From JAWLAT01 sp041395325 (GTDB taxonomy: Bacteria > Pseudomonadota > Gammaproteobacteria > Xanthomonadales > SZUA-5): 64,000 bases of DNA. The position numbers and the translations under genes are program-made. Shown in pieces: positions 54,236 through 62,876 of the stretch (position 1 is the first letter of the stretch; every line of letters begins with the position of its first letter). The stretch covers positions 205,906 through 269,905 of the forward strand of contig JAWLAT010000005.1 of NCBI GenBank assembly GCA_041395325.1, read 5' to 3'. Below the pieces are notes generated by a model. The model had not been told where the DNA came from, did not search any database, and worked only from the letters and a program-made list of their open reading frames with translations.

Positions 54236-54552
54236 CAGCCGCCCGCCGAATAGCGCGCGCCCGAACGCCCGAAGCCGCCGCGCTTGACCACTTCCGAACC
54301 CGAACGCGCATCCGGTTGCGGCGTTTCGGGCCGACTGCCGTCTTCGTAGCTGGGCCCGCTGAAATAGCGCGACCCGCCGCGTTGCTGGCAGTCCTGGGGA
54401 TACCTGGGCCAATCGCGCTCGCAATCACGCTGGTCGAGATACAAATCTCGCCGGATGTCGTTGTGGTGCATCCCCATCACCACGCCGGTGCCGACCAGCA
54501 CCAGCGCAATTCCAGCGCTCATCCAGTTCTTCTTCGGTGCTTGCTTGGCCAC
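54235..54552 (-). CDS. DUF1190-like (YgiB/YjfM-type) membrane-anchored protein
   Basis: 105 residues from the GTG at 54552 (GGAGG upstream): MAKQAPKKNWMSAGIALVLV, one membrane helix, then DQRDCERDWPRYPQDCQQRG (Cys pair), GSRYFSGPSYED, and the end VVKRGGFGRSGARYSAGG. The RGGFG-x-S ending matches E. coli YgiB/YjfM, which are encoded beside YgiC/YjfC. It is shorter than those proteins. First gene of the operon with the synthase-like and DUF350 genes; consecutive starts and stops overlap. Confidence 0.8.
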   Translation of the reverse strand: MAKQAPKKNWMSAGIALVLVGTGVVMGMHHNDIRRDLYLDQRDCERDWPRYPQDCQQRGGSRYFSGPSYEDGSRPETPQPDARSGSEVVKRGGFGRSGARYSAGG

Positions 54553-54712
54553 GATTCCTCCCGCGAATCGGCACAGATTAGCCGACGATGGGTGACCATG
54601 CGGGATGGCCTTGAGCGGTGGCCTTCCGCGATGGAACCGTGGCCCGGACCATGGACCCACACCAGTCTGCCTGGCATCGAGCGCCGCCACGGGCCGACCG
54701 CAAGCGGCAGGA

Positions 54713-55888
54713 TCAGGGCGGGATCGATCTGACCGCCGGTTGCACACGTTCGGCGGCACCGTCATAGCGACGCCGCAAGCGCCGCTCGATCGGTTTGCTG
54801 TAGTGGCGCTCGATGACACTCGCGAGCAGCACGCAGAGCACCACTGCCGGCACATAGGCGACGAAATTCCAGTCCTGCCGCTCGCCGATCCAGGCGCGCC
54901 AGACCGCGACGACGGCGAGCACCACGAACATGTGCGTCAGATAGAGCTCGTAGCTGAGTCGGCCCATTCGTGCCAGCCAGCCCAGTCCGCGCGGTGCCCC
55001 GGCGCTGAGCCAGTGGCAGCCCAGCAGGATGGCGCTGGTGCTGGCCGCGATGAACAGCAGGCTGGCGTGTCCGGTGACGCGCCACAGCTCGCCGCCGCAG
55101 AACAACGCGGCGAACAGCGCGAGCCCGCCCAACATCAGCAGCGTTCGAGCGAAGCCTCGTGAAGGACTGCGCAGTCGGGTCAACAAAGCGGCCAGCACCC
55201 CCATCGCGATGGCCGACATCGCCGGCAGATAGGCCTTTTCCTGCCAGATTTCCTGGCCATCCAGCAGCGCACGCGTCCACGGCAACGACGCCATCAGGAC
55301 CACCAGCGCCAGCACCAGCAGCGGTCGGGGCAGACACCAGCAGGCCAGGGGAAAGAGCAGATAGAACAGTTCCTCGATCGACAGCGACCAGATGACATCC
55401 CAGTTGCCCGGCAGCCAGCCGGTTTGCCCCTCGTACCAGTTGAGATGCAGACCCAGTGCGGCGAACCACGCGCCACCCAGCGACTGATCCGGCTGGCGAA
55501 TGACGAAGCCGGGCACGGCGGCCCAATGCAACAGCGACAACACCACCAGCAAGGCCAGCAACAACGGCAGGATGCGGCTGGCGCGCTGCACATAGAAGCG
55601 ACGCAGATCGATCGCGCCCAGCCCACCGTATTGCTGCAGCGTGCGGCGTGCGATCAGAAAGCCCGAGATCACGAAGAAGGTGTAGACGGCCGCATAGCCG
55701 CTGAATCCAATCAGACTGATCCAGCGCCGCCCCAGCGACTCTCCGATCAGGCTGGGACCCAGCGGTATCCGGAATGGCAGGGCCAGGTGATGCAGAATGA
55801 CCAGCAGGATCGAGAGCCCGCGCAGCACATCGATGCCGCCATTGCGCGCCGATCCACCCGGCAACGGCGCTGATTTACTCTCGGCCAA
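54713..55888 (-). CDS. Acyltransferase 3 family (OafA/YrhL-like) membrane acyltransferase
   Basis: 391 residues with about ten hydrophobic helices. GGIDVLRGLSILLVILHHL (R and H of the family), FFVISGFLIARR, FYVQRASRILP and NWDVIWSLSIEELFYLLFPL (SLSxExxFY motif) are diagnostic. It transfers acyl groups, usually acetyl, to extracytoplasmic glycans or lipids. The TTG at 55888 is chosen because GAGG lies 8 bases before it and no ATG/GTG is available at that position. No glycan cluster is adjacent, so the acceptor is unknown. It lies just downstream of, and in the same direction as, nothing obvious; likely monocistronic. Confidence 0.92.
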   Translation of the reverse strand: MAESKSAPLPGGSARNGGIDVLRGLSILLVILHHLALPFRIPLGPSLIGESLGRRWISLIGFSGYAAVYTFFVISGFLIARRTLQQYGGLGAIDLRRFYVQRASRILPLLLALLVVLSLLHWAAVPGFVIRQPDQSLGGAWFAALGLHLNWYEGQTGWLPGNWDVIWSLSIEELFYLLFPLACWCLPRPLLVLALVVLMASLPWTRALLDGQEIWQEKAYLPAMSAIAMGVLAALLTRLRSPSRGFARTLLMLGGLALFAALFCGGELWRVTGHASLLFIAASTSAILLGCHWLSAGAPRGLGWLARMGRLSYELYLTHMFVVLAVVAVWRAWIGERQDWNFVAYVPAVVLCVLLASVIERHYSKPIERRLRRRYDGAAERVQPAVRSIPP

Positions 55889-56189
55889 GCGCAGACCTCA
55901 TCGGAAACACGCCCAGCCACCGGCGCGGAGCGCGGATGATCCGCCACCACGCGCCGGCTGGCCAGCACCTGCGAGTTCAGGCGCTGCGCAGCGTGTCAGC
56001 GATCACACAGCGATGCCCACGATCAGGGTCGCCACATAATCCGTCTCCGCTTGGCCGATGAGGACTAAGGCGGAGCGCGTCGTCGCGGCGCGTGAGCCGT
56101 CGTTCCCGCGATCACAGCCCAGGCAAGCCCGGGCTGAGGAGCTTGCTCAAAACGGAGAGAATACGAGGCGAGATCCTGCAGGTGCGCGT
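55889..56189. other. Intergenic stretch with a hairpin
   Basis: 301 bases. CAGCCCAGGC-AA-GCCCGGGCTG (56115-56136) forms a ten-pair stem with one mismatch, about 55 bases past the stop at 56190, and may be a terminator. No gene recognised. Confidence 0.5.
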
Positions 56190-56642
56190 TCACAGGCTTC
56201 GGGCGGGCACTGATCGAGGCCACACCAGATAGGTGCGTAGCACATAGCCCCAGGGGATCACCAGCACGAGCAAAGACAATGGCATGAAGACCTCGGTGAG
56301 CTCCATGGCCGGAGATTCTGCCAGGGTCCCCGCACGCCACAATGGCCAGGCCACCAGCGCCAGCCACAGGCCCTTGTAGCCCACCGTGAACAGCAGGATC
56401 GGCAACCAGCGCAAGGGCTGCAGCAGGCCCAGCACGGCCAGCGTCGGATAGGTGGCCCAGACGGTCCAGACCACGGCCTCCAGTGGGTCCCATGGCCCCG
56501 TGTGGGTCAGCAGTTCCTCCCAGGCCACCGGGGCAACGTAGACGGCCATCAGCAGATAGAACAGGCGCATGCCCCAGATGTGAACCGGTCGAACACCCTC
56601 GTAGCGGGCTGGATCGGATGCAAAGAAGTTCATGACGTTCAT
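56190..56642 (-). CDS. Membrane protein of the DUF2975/Xre operon
   Basis: 150 residues, about four helices (WGMRLFYLLMAVYVAPVAWE, TLAVLGLLQPLRWLPILLFT, LTEVFMPLSLLVLVIPWGYV). The ATG at 56642 overlaps the stop of the Xre regulator gene (ATGA) and has GGAGG upstream. Starts MNVMNFFASDPARYEG. Family not recognised. It is the third gene of the operon starting at 57398. Confidence 0.72.
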   Translation of the reverse strand: MNVMNFFASDPARYEGVRPVHIWGMRLFYLLMAVYVAPVAWEELLTHTGPWDPLEAVVWTVWATYPTLAVLGLLQPLRWLPILLFTVGYKGLWLALVAWPLWRAGTLAESPAMELTEVFMPLSLLVLVIPWGYVLRTYLVWPRSVPARSL

Positions 56643-56866
56643 GGATCGGAATCCTCCGGAAGCTGGGGGTCGTGGACGAGCAGGTCGCCCGGCTGGCAAT
56701 CCAGCGCTGTGCAGATCGCAGCCAGCGTTGAAAAGCGGATGGCACGCGCCTTGCCGGTCTTCAGAATCGACAGGTTGGCCAGCGTGATGTCGATGCGCTC
56801 GGACAGTTCGGTCAGCGTCATGCGCCGTGCGTGCAGCAACTCGTCGAGGCGGACCACGACGGCCAT
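56639..56866 (-). CDS. Xre-family (YozG-like) HTH regulator
   Basis: 75 residues: MAVVVRLDELLHARRMTLTE, LSERIDITLANLSILKTGKA, RAIRFSTLAAICTALDCQPG, DLL. This is the short Cro/CI HTH usually encoded next to DUF2975 membrane proteins. ATG 56866 is 1 base before the end of the DUF2975 gene. It is the likely reader of the inverted repeat at 57416-57454 upstream of the operon. Confidence 0.9.
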   Translation of the reverse strand: MAVVVRLDELLHARRMTLTELSERIDITLANLSILKTGKARAIRFSTLAAICTALDCQPGDLLVHDPQLPEDSDP

Positions 56867-56867
56867 C

Positions 56868-57398
56868 TCAGACGGTGCCTTCGAGATCGCGCCGCATGCG
56901 CGCGCCATGCTCAAAGACCTGCGCCAGCACAAAAAGCAGCAGGACGGCCAGCCAGGGTGCCAGCGCGATGCCACCACCCAGATCCAACCGCTGGCCCGGC
57001 GTGGACACCGCTGCCGAGATCAGGCCGACCAACAAGCGCAGCACCTCGGCCAGCAGAACCCAGATGGCGATCCAACGGAGTCGTCGGGCGTTGTCGGCAA
57101 CAAAGGGATCACCGGCGCGCACGCTGGCGAGCAGCGCCAGCAGGTTACCGAGCACAAGATGCGTCAGCAGCGCAGCGGCGATGCCGATTCCCATGATCGC
57201 GCGCAGCCCCAGGATCAGCGTGTCGGTGCCCGGCCCAGGCTGCACGCCCAGTCCAGTCATGATGGGCATCGGCACGATCAGGCTGGCGACGAGCAGCAGG
57301 ACAATGGCCGCAGCGTAGATCCCGTTGATGACCCGCAACGCCGCCAGAACCCGGCGAGCGAGTGGCAACGAGTGCCACCAGGCTGAGGAGAGGCTCAT
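56868..57398 (-). CDS. DUF2975 membrane protein
   Basis: 176 residues, four helices in two pairs (AAAIVLLLVASLIVPMPIMT, GIGIAAALLTHLVLGNLLAL, WIAIWVLLAEVLRLLVGLIS, IALAPWLAVLLLFVLAQVFE). RAGDPFVADNARRLRWIA and FEHGARMRRDLEGTV match the family, in which the last motif precedes an Xre regulator. ATG 57398 starts MSLSSAWWHSLPLARRVLAA with GGG upstream. First gene of the DUF2975/Xre/membrane-protein operon. Confidence 0.88.
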   Translation of the reverse strand: MSLSSAWWHSLPLARRVLAALRVINGIYAAAIVLLLVASLIVPMPIMTGLGVQPGPGTDTLILGLRAIMGIGIAAALLTHLVLGNLLALLASVRAGDPFVADNARRLRWIAIWVLLAEVLRLLVGLISAAVSTPGQRLDLGGGIALAPWLAVLLLFVLAQVFEHGARMRRDLEGTV

Positions 57399-57415
57399 TG
57401 AAGACACGCCCTTGT

Positions 57416-57454
57416 ATATCGATAAACAATCATAGTTTTGTTGTTTTTCGATAT
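57416..57454. promoter_or_regulatory. AT-rich inverted-repeat operator between divergent genes
   Basis: ATATCGATAAACAA (57416-57429) and TTGTTTTTCGATAT (57441-57454) match as inverted arms at 13 of 14 positions, 11 bases apart. The stretch is strikingly AT-rich for this genome and lies just upstream of the DUF2975 start and 97 bases before the CadC-like gene. The Xre protein is the expected ligand. Confidence 0.7.
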
Positions 57455-57551
57455 GCAAGTGACGAATGGGAGGGCAACGCGACGACAGCCGCGAGCGACC
57501 TGAGCCTTTCACACTGGACAAGCCGAAGCCGCTGCACTGCAATCGGCACCG

Positions 57552-59147
57552 ATGCGCTACGACTTTGTTGACCTCACCATCGACCTGGGGACCCGTCAGG
57601 TCCTTCGCGGCGAACAGCTGCTGGACATCCAGGGGCTGAGCTTCGACCTGCTGGCCTGGCTGCTGCGGCAGAAACAGCGGGTGGTGACGCCGACCGAGCT
57701 GATCGAGGCGGTCTGGGCACCGGCGGTGGTCAACGACGAAACCGTGACCCAGCGCGTCAAGCTGCTGCGCCAGGCGCTCGGCGATGACAGCCGCCAACCG
57801 CGCTATCTGCGCACCGTGCGGGGACGGGGTTACCAGCTGTGTGCGGCGGCCGAGGTCATTGCCGAGACCGGCGAATCACCGGTCCCGCGGCCCGCACATC
57901 GTCGCCCACGCGCCTGGCCCGCATGGCTCGGCGCGGCCGTATTGGTGCTGGCAGTCATCGCCTGGTTCGCCCTGCGGACACCTGTCGAGAGCGTGGATTC
58001 ACTCGGCCATGGCCAGGCGGTGCCGGATGAGTACAGCGCGCTGATGGAGCGCGCGCACCACTACGCCAGCATCGGTCAGCGCGATGACACGCTGCGGGCA
58101 ATTGATTTGTTTCGTCAGGCGCTCGCCCTGCAGCCGACCAGCACCGCTGCGCGGTTGGGACTGAGCTTCACCTCCAGCGCGATGATGTGCGCCCATAACG
58201 ATGGCGCGACCCGCGCCGAAGAAGCCGAACGGCTGGCCTCGGCGGTGCTCGCCAACGAGCCCGACAACGCCCGCGCCTTCGCGGCGCGCGCCTATGCCGC
58301 CGACTGCCGCGGGCTGATCGAAGCGGCGATGGCCGATTACGCCAGGGCGATCGCGCTCGATCCGGTCGGCCGGTTGGACAGCCTGGCCTCATTGGCGCAT
58401 CTGCAGGCCATCCGTGGCGAATTGGCCCTCGCCCTGGCCGGCAATCTGCGCGCCCGGGCCAGCGGCCATGATCTGCGCCTGGTGGATCTGCAGCTGTCTC
58501 ACAACCTCGAACTGCTGGGCTACCCGGCCGCCGCCGAGCGGCTGCTGCAGCGCAGCTACCAGTTGCACCCGGACAGCGCTTTCATCGCCGCCGCCTGGCC
58601 CGCCTTCCTGTTCCGTCAGGGCCGCATCGAGCAGGCGCGAGCAGCCCTGACGCAGTCGGTGCAGCGACCGCAGCACCCGAGCCTGTGGCTGTTCGCTGGC
58701 GAACTGGCGCTGCTGGATGGCGATCGCGCGGCCGCCGCCGCGGCCTTCGCCCGCGCCGAAAGCCTCAAGCCCGGCAGCGGACCGGCGCCCAGCCTGCGGC
58801 GCATCTACGCCGGTTCGCTGGACCGCGACTGGGCCACGCAACGGCTGCAGCAACTCCACGAAGCCACGGCCGCGGGTGATCGCTGGCCCGACAACTGGCT
58901 GGAGATCGCGCAGTTGCAGCTGGCCCTCGGGCAGCCGGCCGAGGCACTGGCAGCGCTCGACCAGGCCCGCCAGGCCGGCTACCGCGACCGGCTTGCGCTG
59001 ACTCAGTCGCCGCTGTGGCAGGACCTCCGACAGCAGCCCGGCTACTCCGAGCTGCTGGAACGCATCGCCACGGCGATTGCCACCGAGCGGGAGCGTGCCC
59101 GTGAGGTCCCGGGCCTGGCCGAGCTGCTGGCCGAGGGCGTGCACTGA
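57552..59147 (+). CDS. CadC-like transcriptional regulator with membrane helix and TPR repeats
   Basis: 531 residues. The N-terminal winged helix includes VLRGEQLLDIQGLSFDLLAW, TPTELIEAVWAPAVVNDETV, QRVKLLRQALGDDSRQPRYL and RTVRGRGYQLC, a complete OmpR/CadC-type DNA-binding domain. A membrane helix (WLGAAVLVLAVIAWFAL) follows near 124-142, then TPR-like repeats to the end (AIDLFRQALALQPTSTAAR, AMADYARAIALDPVGRLDS). A membrane-bound sensor of the periplasm. Unlike the similar gene at 45520-47123 its frame is intact. Divergent from the DUF2975 operon. Confidence 0.9.
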   Translation: MRYDFVDLTIDLGTRQVLRGEQLLDIQGLSFDLLAWLLRQKQRVVTPTELIEAVWAPAVVNDETVTQRVKLLRQALGDDSRQPRYLRTVRGRGYQLCAAAEVIAETGESPVPRPAHRRPRAWPAWLGAAVLVLAVIAWFALRTPVESVDSLGHGQAVPDEYSALMERAHHYASIGQRDDTLRAIDLFRQALALQPTSTAARLGLSFTSSAMMCAHNDGATRAEEAERLASAVLANEPDNARAFAARAYAADCRGLIEAAMADYARAIALDPVGRLDSLASLAHLQAIRGELALALAGNLRARASGHDLRLVDLQLSHNLELLGYPAAAERLLQRSYQLHPDSAFIAAAWPAFLFRQGRIEQARAALTQSVQRPQHPSLWLFAGELALLDGDRAAAAAAFARAESLKPGSGPAPSLRRIYAGSLDRDWATQRLQQLHEATAAGDRWPDNWLEIAQLQLALGQPAEALAALDQARQAGYRDRLALTQSPLWQDLRQQPGYSELLERIATAIATERERAREVPGLAELLAEGVH

Positions 59148-59176
59148 GGCTGCCGCCCAACCAGACACGCCAGCGA

Positions 59177-60319
59177 TCAGTCCTTCACCCCGGCCGCGAC
59201 CAACGGCGGCAGGATCTGTTCGGCAAACAGCCGTTGTGAGTTCGGATGCGCGTAGCGCTGGTTGTAGGCGGTGCTGGTGATCACCGCGACGCTGCGATGC
59301 TGTGGGTCGATGTAGACATAGTTGCCGCCATTGCCACTCATCGCCCAGACGCTCAGACGCTGCTCGCCGACCGTGTAGTGAAAGCGCCACAACAGATAGC
59401 CGTAGTCGGCGTCGTCACGGGCCTGTGCATGAACGCTGAGGGTCTGCTCGACCCACGCCTGCGGCAGGATCTGCCGGTCTCCCCAGCGCCCGCCCAGGCG
59501 CAGCAGCTCCGCCAGCTTGAGCAGATCGCGCGAACGATAGCGGGTCCCGCCGCCACCGATGCCGACGCCTTCCGGACTGAGATTCCATTGCACCGACTCG
59601 ATGCCCAGCGGTCGTTCCAGGTGCTCGGCGGCAAAGTCGGCCAGCGGTTGTCCGGTGGCTCGTTCGACCGCCGCGCCGAGCAGATAGACGCCGGCGGTGC
59701 AGTAGCTGAAGGAACGCCCATGCGGACTGTCCTGCGGCTTGCGCATCCATGGGGCGAAACCCTTGATCGGCAGATCCAGCACGAAGCGCGTCCAGTGCTC
59801 GGTGACGTACATCCATTCCTCGTTGCCACTGGAGTAGGGATTGTCGTCGTTGCACTCCAGCAACGAGCTCATCGTCAGCAGGTCCTCAAAGCGGATCGCC
59901 GCCTTGCGCGGGTCCGGATTCGCCGGAGAGCCCAGCGATTTGAACCACGGCATGATCGGCTCGGCGGCACCCTGGATATGCCCTTGTGCGATGGCGCTGC
60001 CCACCAGCAGCCCGGTGATGGTCTTGGTGGCGCTGCGGGTGTCGCGCAGACGCTGCTCGGGTGGCGTTTCATCGTCCGAGTCCGGATCGCGGTAGCGCTC
60101 GTACAGCAGGCGCCCGTCGCGGGCCACCAGCACCGAGGTGATGCCAGGGAAGTCTTCGCCATCCAGGGCCTCGTCCAGGCCCTGCCAGGCCTGCGCAGGC
60201 AGCCCTGCCTGAATCGCCTCGACGCGGGTCCAATGGCCGGCTTGATCCACCGGTGGCGGCAGTTCGGCCGCCTGGACGGCCAGGGGCAGGAAAACGCTGA
60301 GCAGCGGGTACAGGCGCAT
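59177..60319 (-). CDS. Serine hydrolase of the beta-lactamase (class C/EstB) family
   Basis: About 380 residues with a signal peptide (MRLYPLLSVFLPLAVQA). SATKTI provides the catalytic S-x-x-K, SYCTAGVYLLGAAVE the Y-x-x region (Tyr, with the usual Asn replaced), and SGNGGNYVYIDPQHRSVAVI the C-terminal H/K-x-G-like motif as SGNGG. Such proteins are usually esterases or peptidases rather than beta-lactamases. Three ATG codons lie close together; the GGAG spacing favours the one at 60319. Export to the periplasm is likely. Confidence 0.88.
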   Translation of the reverse strand: MRLYPLLSVFLPLAVQAAELPPPVDQAGHWTRVEAIQAGLPAQAWQGLDEALDGEDFPGITSVLVARDGRLLYERYRDPDSDDETPPEQRLRDTRSATKTITGLLVGSAIAQGHIQGAAEPIMPWFKSLGSPANPDPRKAAIRFEDLLTMSSLLECNDDNPYSSGNEEWMYVTEHWTRFVLDLPIKGFAPWMRKPQDSPHGRSFSYCTAGVYLLGAAVERATGQPLADFAAEHLERPLGIESVQWNLSPEGVGIGGGGTRYRSRDLLKLAELLRLGGRWGDRQILPQAWVEQTLSVHAQARDDADYGYLLWRFHYTVGEQRLSVWAMSGNGGNYVYIDPQHRSVAVITSTAYNQRYAHPNSQRLFAEQILPPLVAAGVKD

Positions 60320-60464
60320 CATCAACTCCATCCGGAAGGGGCGCCCATCCCAATCCCTGGCCGGATGAAGTGCCTGAAGTGCGGATGAAGTTGTCTGAAA
60401 TCGCCGGAATTGGCCGCTCCAGCCTGAGCGGGCAGGTCATCGGACCCGCCCGCCCGTTGTGCGA

Positions 60465-60989
60465 TCAGTCCGGCCGCACGCCGCTGTCGCAGCAGTCCGA
60501 GGGCTGCGGATCCGGCACCTGATCCTTCAGCCAGCAACGCGCGGTATCACCCTGCACGCCCGGACGGACGAAGGTATAGGCCACACACTGCGCCTCATCG
60601 CGACAGGCCGCCTCACACAACCGCGGGTTGGCCTGACCCAGATCGAAGTCGCGGTAGTCCGAGCCGGGTCGATCGGTGGCGGCTTCCAGCGGCCAGCCGC
60701 CGTTGTCGGCCAGGCCGCTGACGCAGCAGTCGCTGGCGACGGGCTCAGGCACCTGGTCCTTCAACCAGCAGCGCGCGCTGTCGCCCTGCACCCCCGGCTG
60801 CACGTAGGTCCACGCGGCACATTGCGCATCGCCTTCACAGGCCATCGCGCACTGCGCCGGATCGGCCTGATCCAGATCGAAGTCACGGTAGTCACTGCCA
60901 GGTCGATCGGTCCCCGGCTCCATCGCCGCCAGCGGCAGCCCCAGACTCGCACTCAGCAGCAAAATGACAGCACAGCAACGCTTGACCAT
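60465..60989 (-). CDS. Secreted protein with two tandem PAN/Apple-type domains
   Basis: 174 residues from ATG 60989 (GGAG 6 bases upstream), with signal peptide MVKRCCAVILLLSASLGLPL. Two copies of about 70 residues follow, each containing TDRPGSDYRDFDL, PAQCAMACEGDAQCAAWTYV, a GVQGDSARCWLKDQVP and SDCC. The Cys spacing fits PAN_4 domains, which bind proteins or carbohydrates. The copies are very similar (QGDxARCWLKDQVP in both), indicating recent internal duplication. Role unknown; likely extracellular binding. Confidence 0.85.
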   Translation of the reverse strand: MVKRCCAVILLLSASLGLPLAAMEPGTDRPGSDYRDFDLDQADPAQCAMACEGDAQCAAWTYVQPGVQGDSARCWLKDQVPEPVASDCCVSGLADNGGWPLEAATDRPGSDYRDFDLGQANPRLCEAACRDEAQCVAYTFVRPGVQGDTARCWLKDQVPDPQPSDCCDSGVRPD

Positions 60990-61194
60990 CGGCAACTCCA
61001 GCTTCGGGAAAGCCCTCAGCTACGCAATTCCATCGCGCGCTGGGCCATACACCGCTCGGGCCTGTTGTCCGTCGACTTCGCCATTGGCTGAAACGCCCCG
61101 CTACGGGTGCGACCGACCGCTGCAGAACGGCCGGCCCGGCGACATCTCCGCATTGAACTTGATTGCCGGACTGGGTTTGTCCGGCCCATGGGGC

Positions 61195-62826
61195 TCAAGC
61201 CTCTCTGGGCGAGATCTGCAGCTCCTGCATGCGCCGATACAGCGTGGATCGGGAGATCCCCAATGCAGCGGCGACCTGAGTGGCATTGTGCTGATGCTGA
61301 GCCAGCGCCGCGCGCAGGATCCGTCGCTCCTCGCGGGCGAGTCGCCCTTCGAGTGTGTCCGGGTCATCCTCGCGCTGACGAATGGCGTCTTTCAGCAGAT
61401 CGCTGCTGAGGGCTTCGCCCTCGCCCAGGAACACGGCGCAGCGGGCCATCTCCCGCTCCAGCTCACGAATGTTGCCCGGCCAGGAATAGGCCTGTAGACA
61501 GCGCAAGGCTTCGGTGGTGATGCCGCGGGAATGCCGCTGCAGTTGCGCCAGTTCGCGCGCCAGAAAGTGCAAGGCCAGATTGCCGATGTCAGCGGGCCGC
61601 TCGCGCAGGGGCGGCAGTCGCACGTCCCAGTCGGCGATCCGGTGATGCAGATCGGCGCGAAACTGGCCTTCGTCCATGCGCGCCGAAAGGTCGCGGTGGG
61701 TGGCGGCAATGATGCGCACATCCACCGGGATCGGTGCCCTGGCACCCACCGGATGGACCTCGCGCTCCTGCAGTACCCGCAGAATCTTGGCCTGTAGATC
61801 GGCGGGCATGTCACCGATCTCGTCGAGGAACAGTGTCCCGCCATGGGCACGACGAAAACTGCCTGGCCGGGCATCGACGCCGGTGGCCACGCCCTTCTCG
61901 ATCCCCATCAGCTCGGCTTCCAGCAAGCCGGGTGGAATGGCCGCACAGTTGAGCGCCACCAGTGGACCGGCGCGACCACTGTTGAGATGGATGTGTCGCG
62001 CCAACACTTCCTTGCCAGTGCCGGATTCGCCGCGGATCAGCACACTGAGCGTGGATCGGGCCGCCTGGACGGCACGCGCATAGATGTCGATGACCACCGG
62101 GTCCAGACTCAGCGGCGATGGTCCCGGCGCCGTCTGGTCTGGATGGCTCGGCGCGGCTGGCGCAGGACCCGCCAGCGCGCGCAACGGCGGCAACAAGGCC
62201 AGAAGCGGCTGAAACTGCTGCGCTGCGATACCGCCGGCCACCTGCAGCTCGACCTGCAGATCGCCGAGTTCGAAAGCCCAGAGCTGCGCCTCGTCATCCA
62301 CGCGTTCAAAGTAGCGCTCGTCGCCTCTGGAAACCCGCACACCCTCGACGCCGCGCAGGCTGCACAGTGCCGCACCGAAGGCGCGCAACAACTCGGCCTC
62401 GCTGGTCCCCGCAGCCAGTTGCGCCAGCAATCGCGGCAATTCGTGCAGGGTAAAGCGATCCCCGACGCCCGCCGGCAGCGTAGACCCGGCCGCCTCGACC
62501 ACTGGCCCGTCCAGACGCAGTGCGATCTCGGCATCGTCGCTGGGTGCTCGGCACAGCTGCAGACGCAAGGACCCCAGTTTCAGCTGCTGACCGATCTGCA
62601 GTCGGGCCTGGCTGACGCGTTGGCCGTCGACGAAGCTGCCGTTGCTGGATTGCAGATCACGCAGTTCGATCTGCTCGCCGTCGACCTCGATCTCGGCGTG
62701 GCGCCGCGAAACGGTGGGATGAGCGATCCTGCCATCGCCGCTGACACCGGAGCCGACGACATGCAGACCGTCCTTCAGGATGACCCGCAGCGGCGCCGCG
62801 CCGTCACCCTTGAGCAAGATGGCCAT
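61195..62826 (-). CDS. FHA-domain sigma-54-dependent transcriptional activator
   Basis: 543 residues. FHA domain (about 1-95): HPTVSRRHAEIEVDG, LQSSNGSFVDGQRV. AAA+ domain (about 240-470): GESGTGKEVLARHIH (Walker A), GTLFLDEIGDMPADLQAKIL (Walker B), RIIAATHRDL and WPGNIRELEREM. The C-terminal Fis HTH is TQVAAALGISRSTLYRRMQE. The GAFTGA loop that contacts sigma-54 is replaced by KGVATGVDARPG. FHA domains bind phosphothreonine, and a Ser/Thr kinase gene starts divergently 50 bases away, so the kinase probably controls this activator. Confidence 0.92.
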   Translation of the reverse strand: MAILLKGDGAAPLRVILKDGLHVVGSGVSGDGRIAHPTVSRRHAEIEVDGEQIELRDLQSSNGSFVDGQRVSQARLQIGQQLKLGSLRLQLCRAPSDDAEIALRLDGPVVEAAGSTLPAGVGDRFTLHELPRLLAQLAAGTSEAELLRAFGAALCSLRGVEGVRVSRGDERYFERVDDEAQLWAFELGDLQVELQVAGGIAAQQFQPLLALLPPLRALAGPAPAAPSHPDQTAPGPSPLSLDPVVIDIYARAVQAARSTLSVLIRGESGTGKEVLARHIHLNSGRAGPLVALNCAAIPPGLLEAELMGIEKGVATGVDARPGSFRRAHGGTLFLDEIGDMPADLQAKILRVLQEREVHPVGARAPIPVDVRIIAATHRDLSARMDEGQFRADLHHRIADWDVRLPPLRERPADIGNLALHFLARELAQLQRHSRGITTEALRCLQAYSWPGNIRELEREMARCAVFLGEGEALSSDLLKDAIRQREDDPDTLEGRLAREERRILRAALAQHQHNATQVAAALGISRSTLYRRMQELQISPREA

Positions 62827-62876
62827 GTATATTCAGGTCGCGATGGAGGCAACGCATTATTGCCCGATGCCATCTG

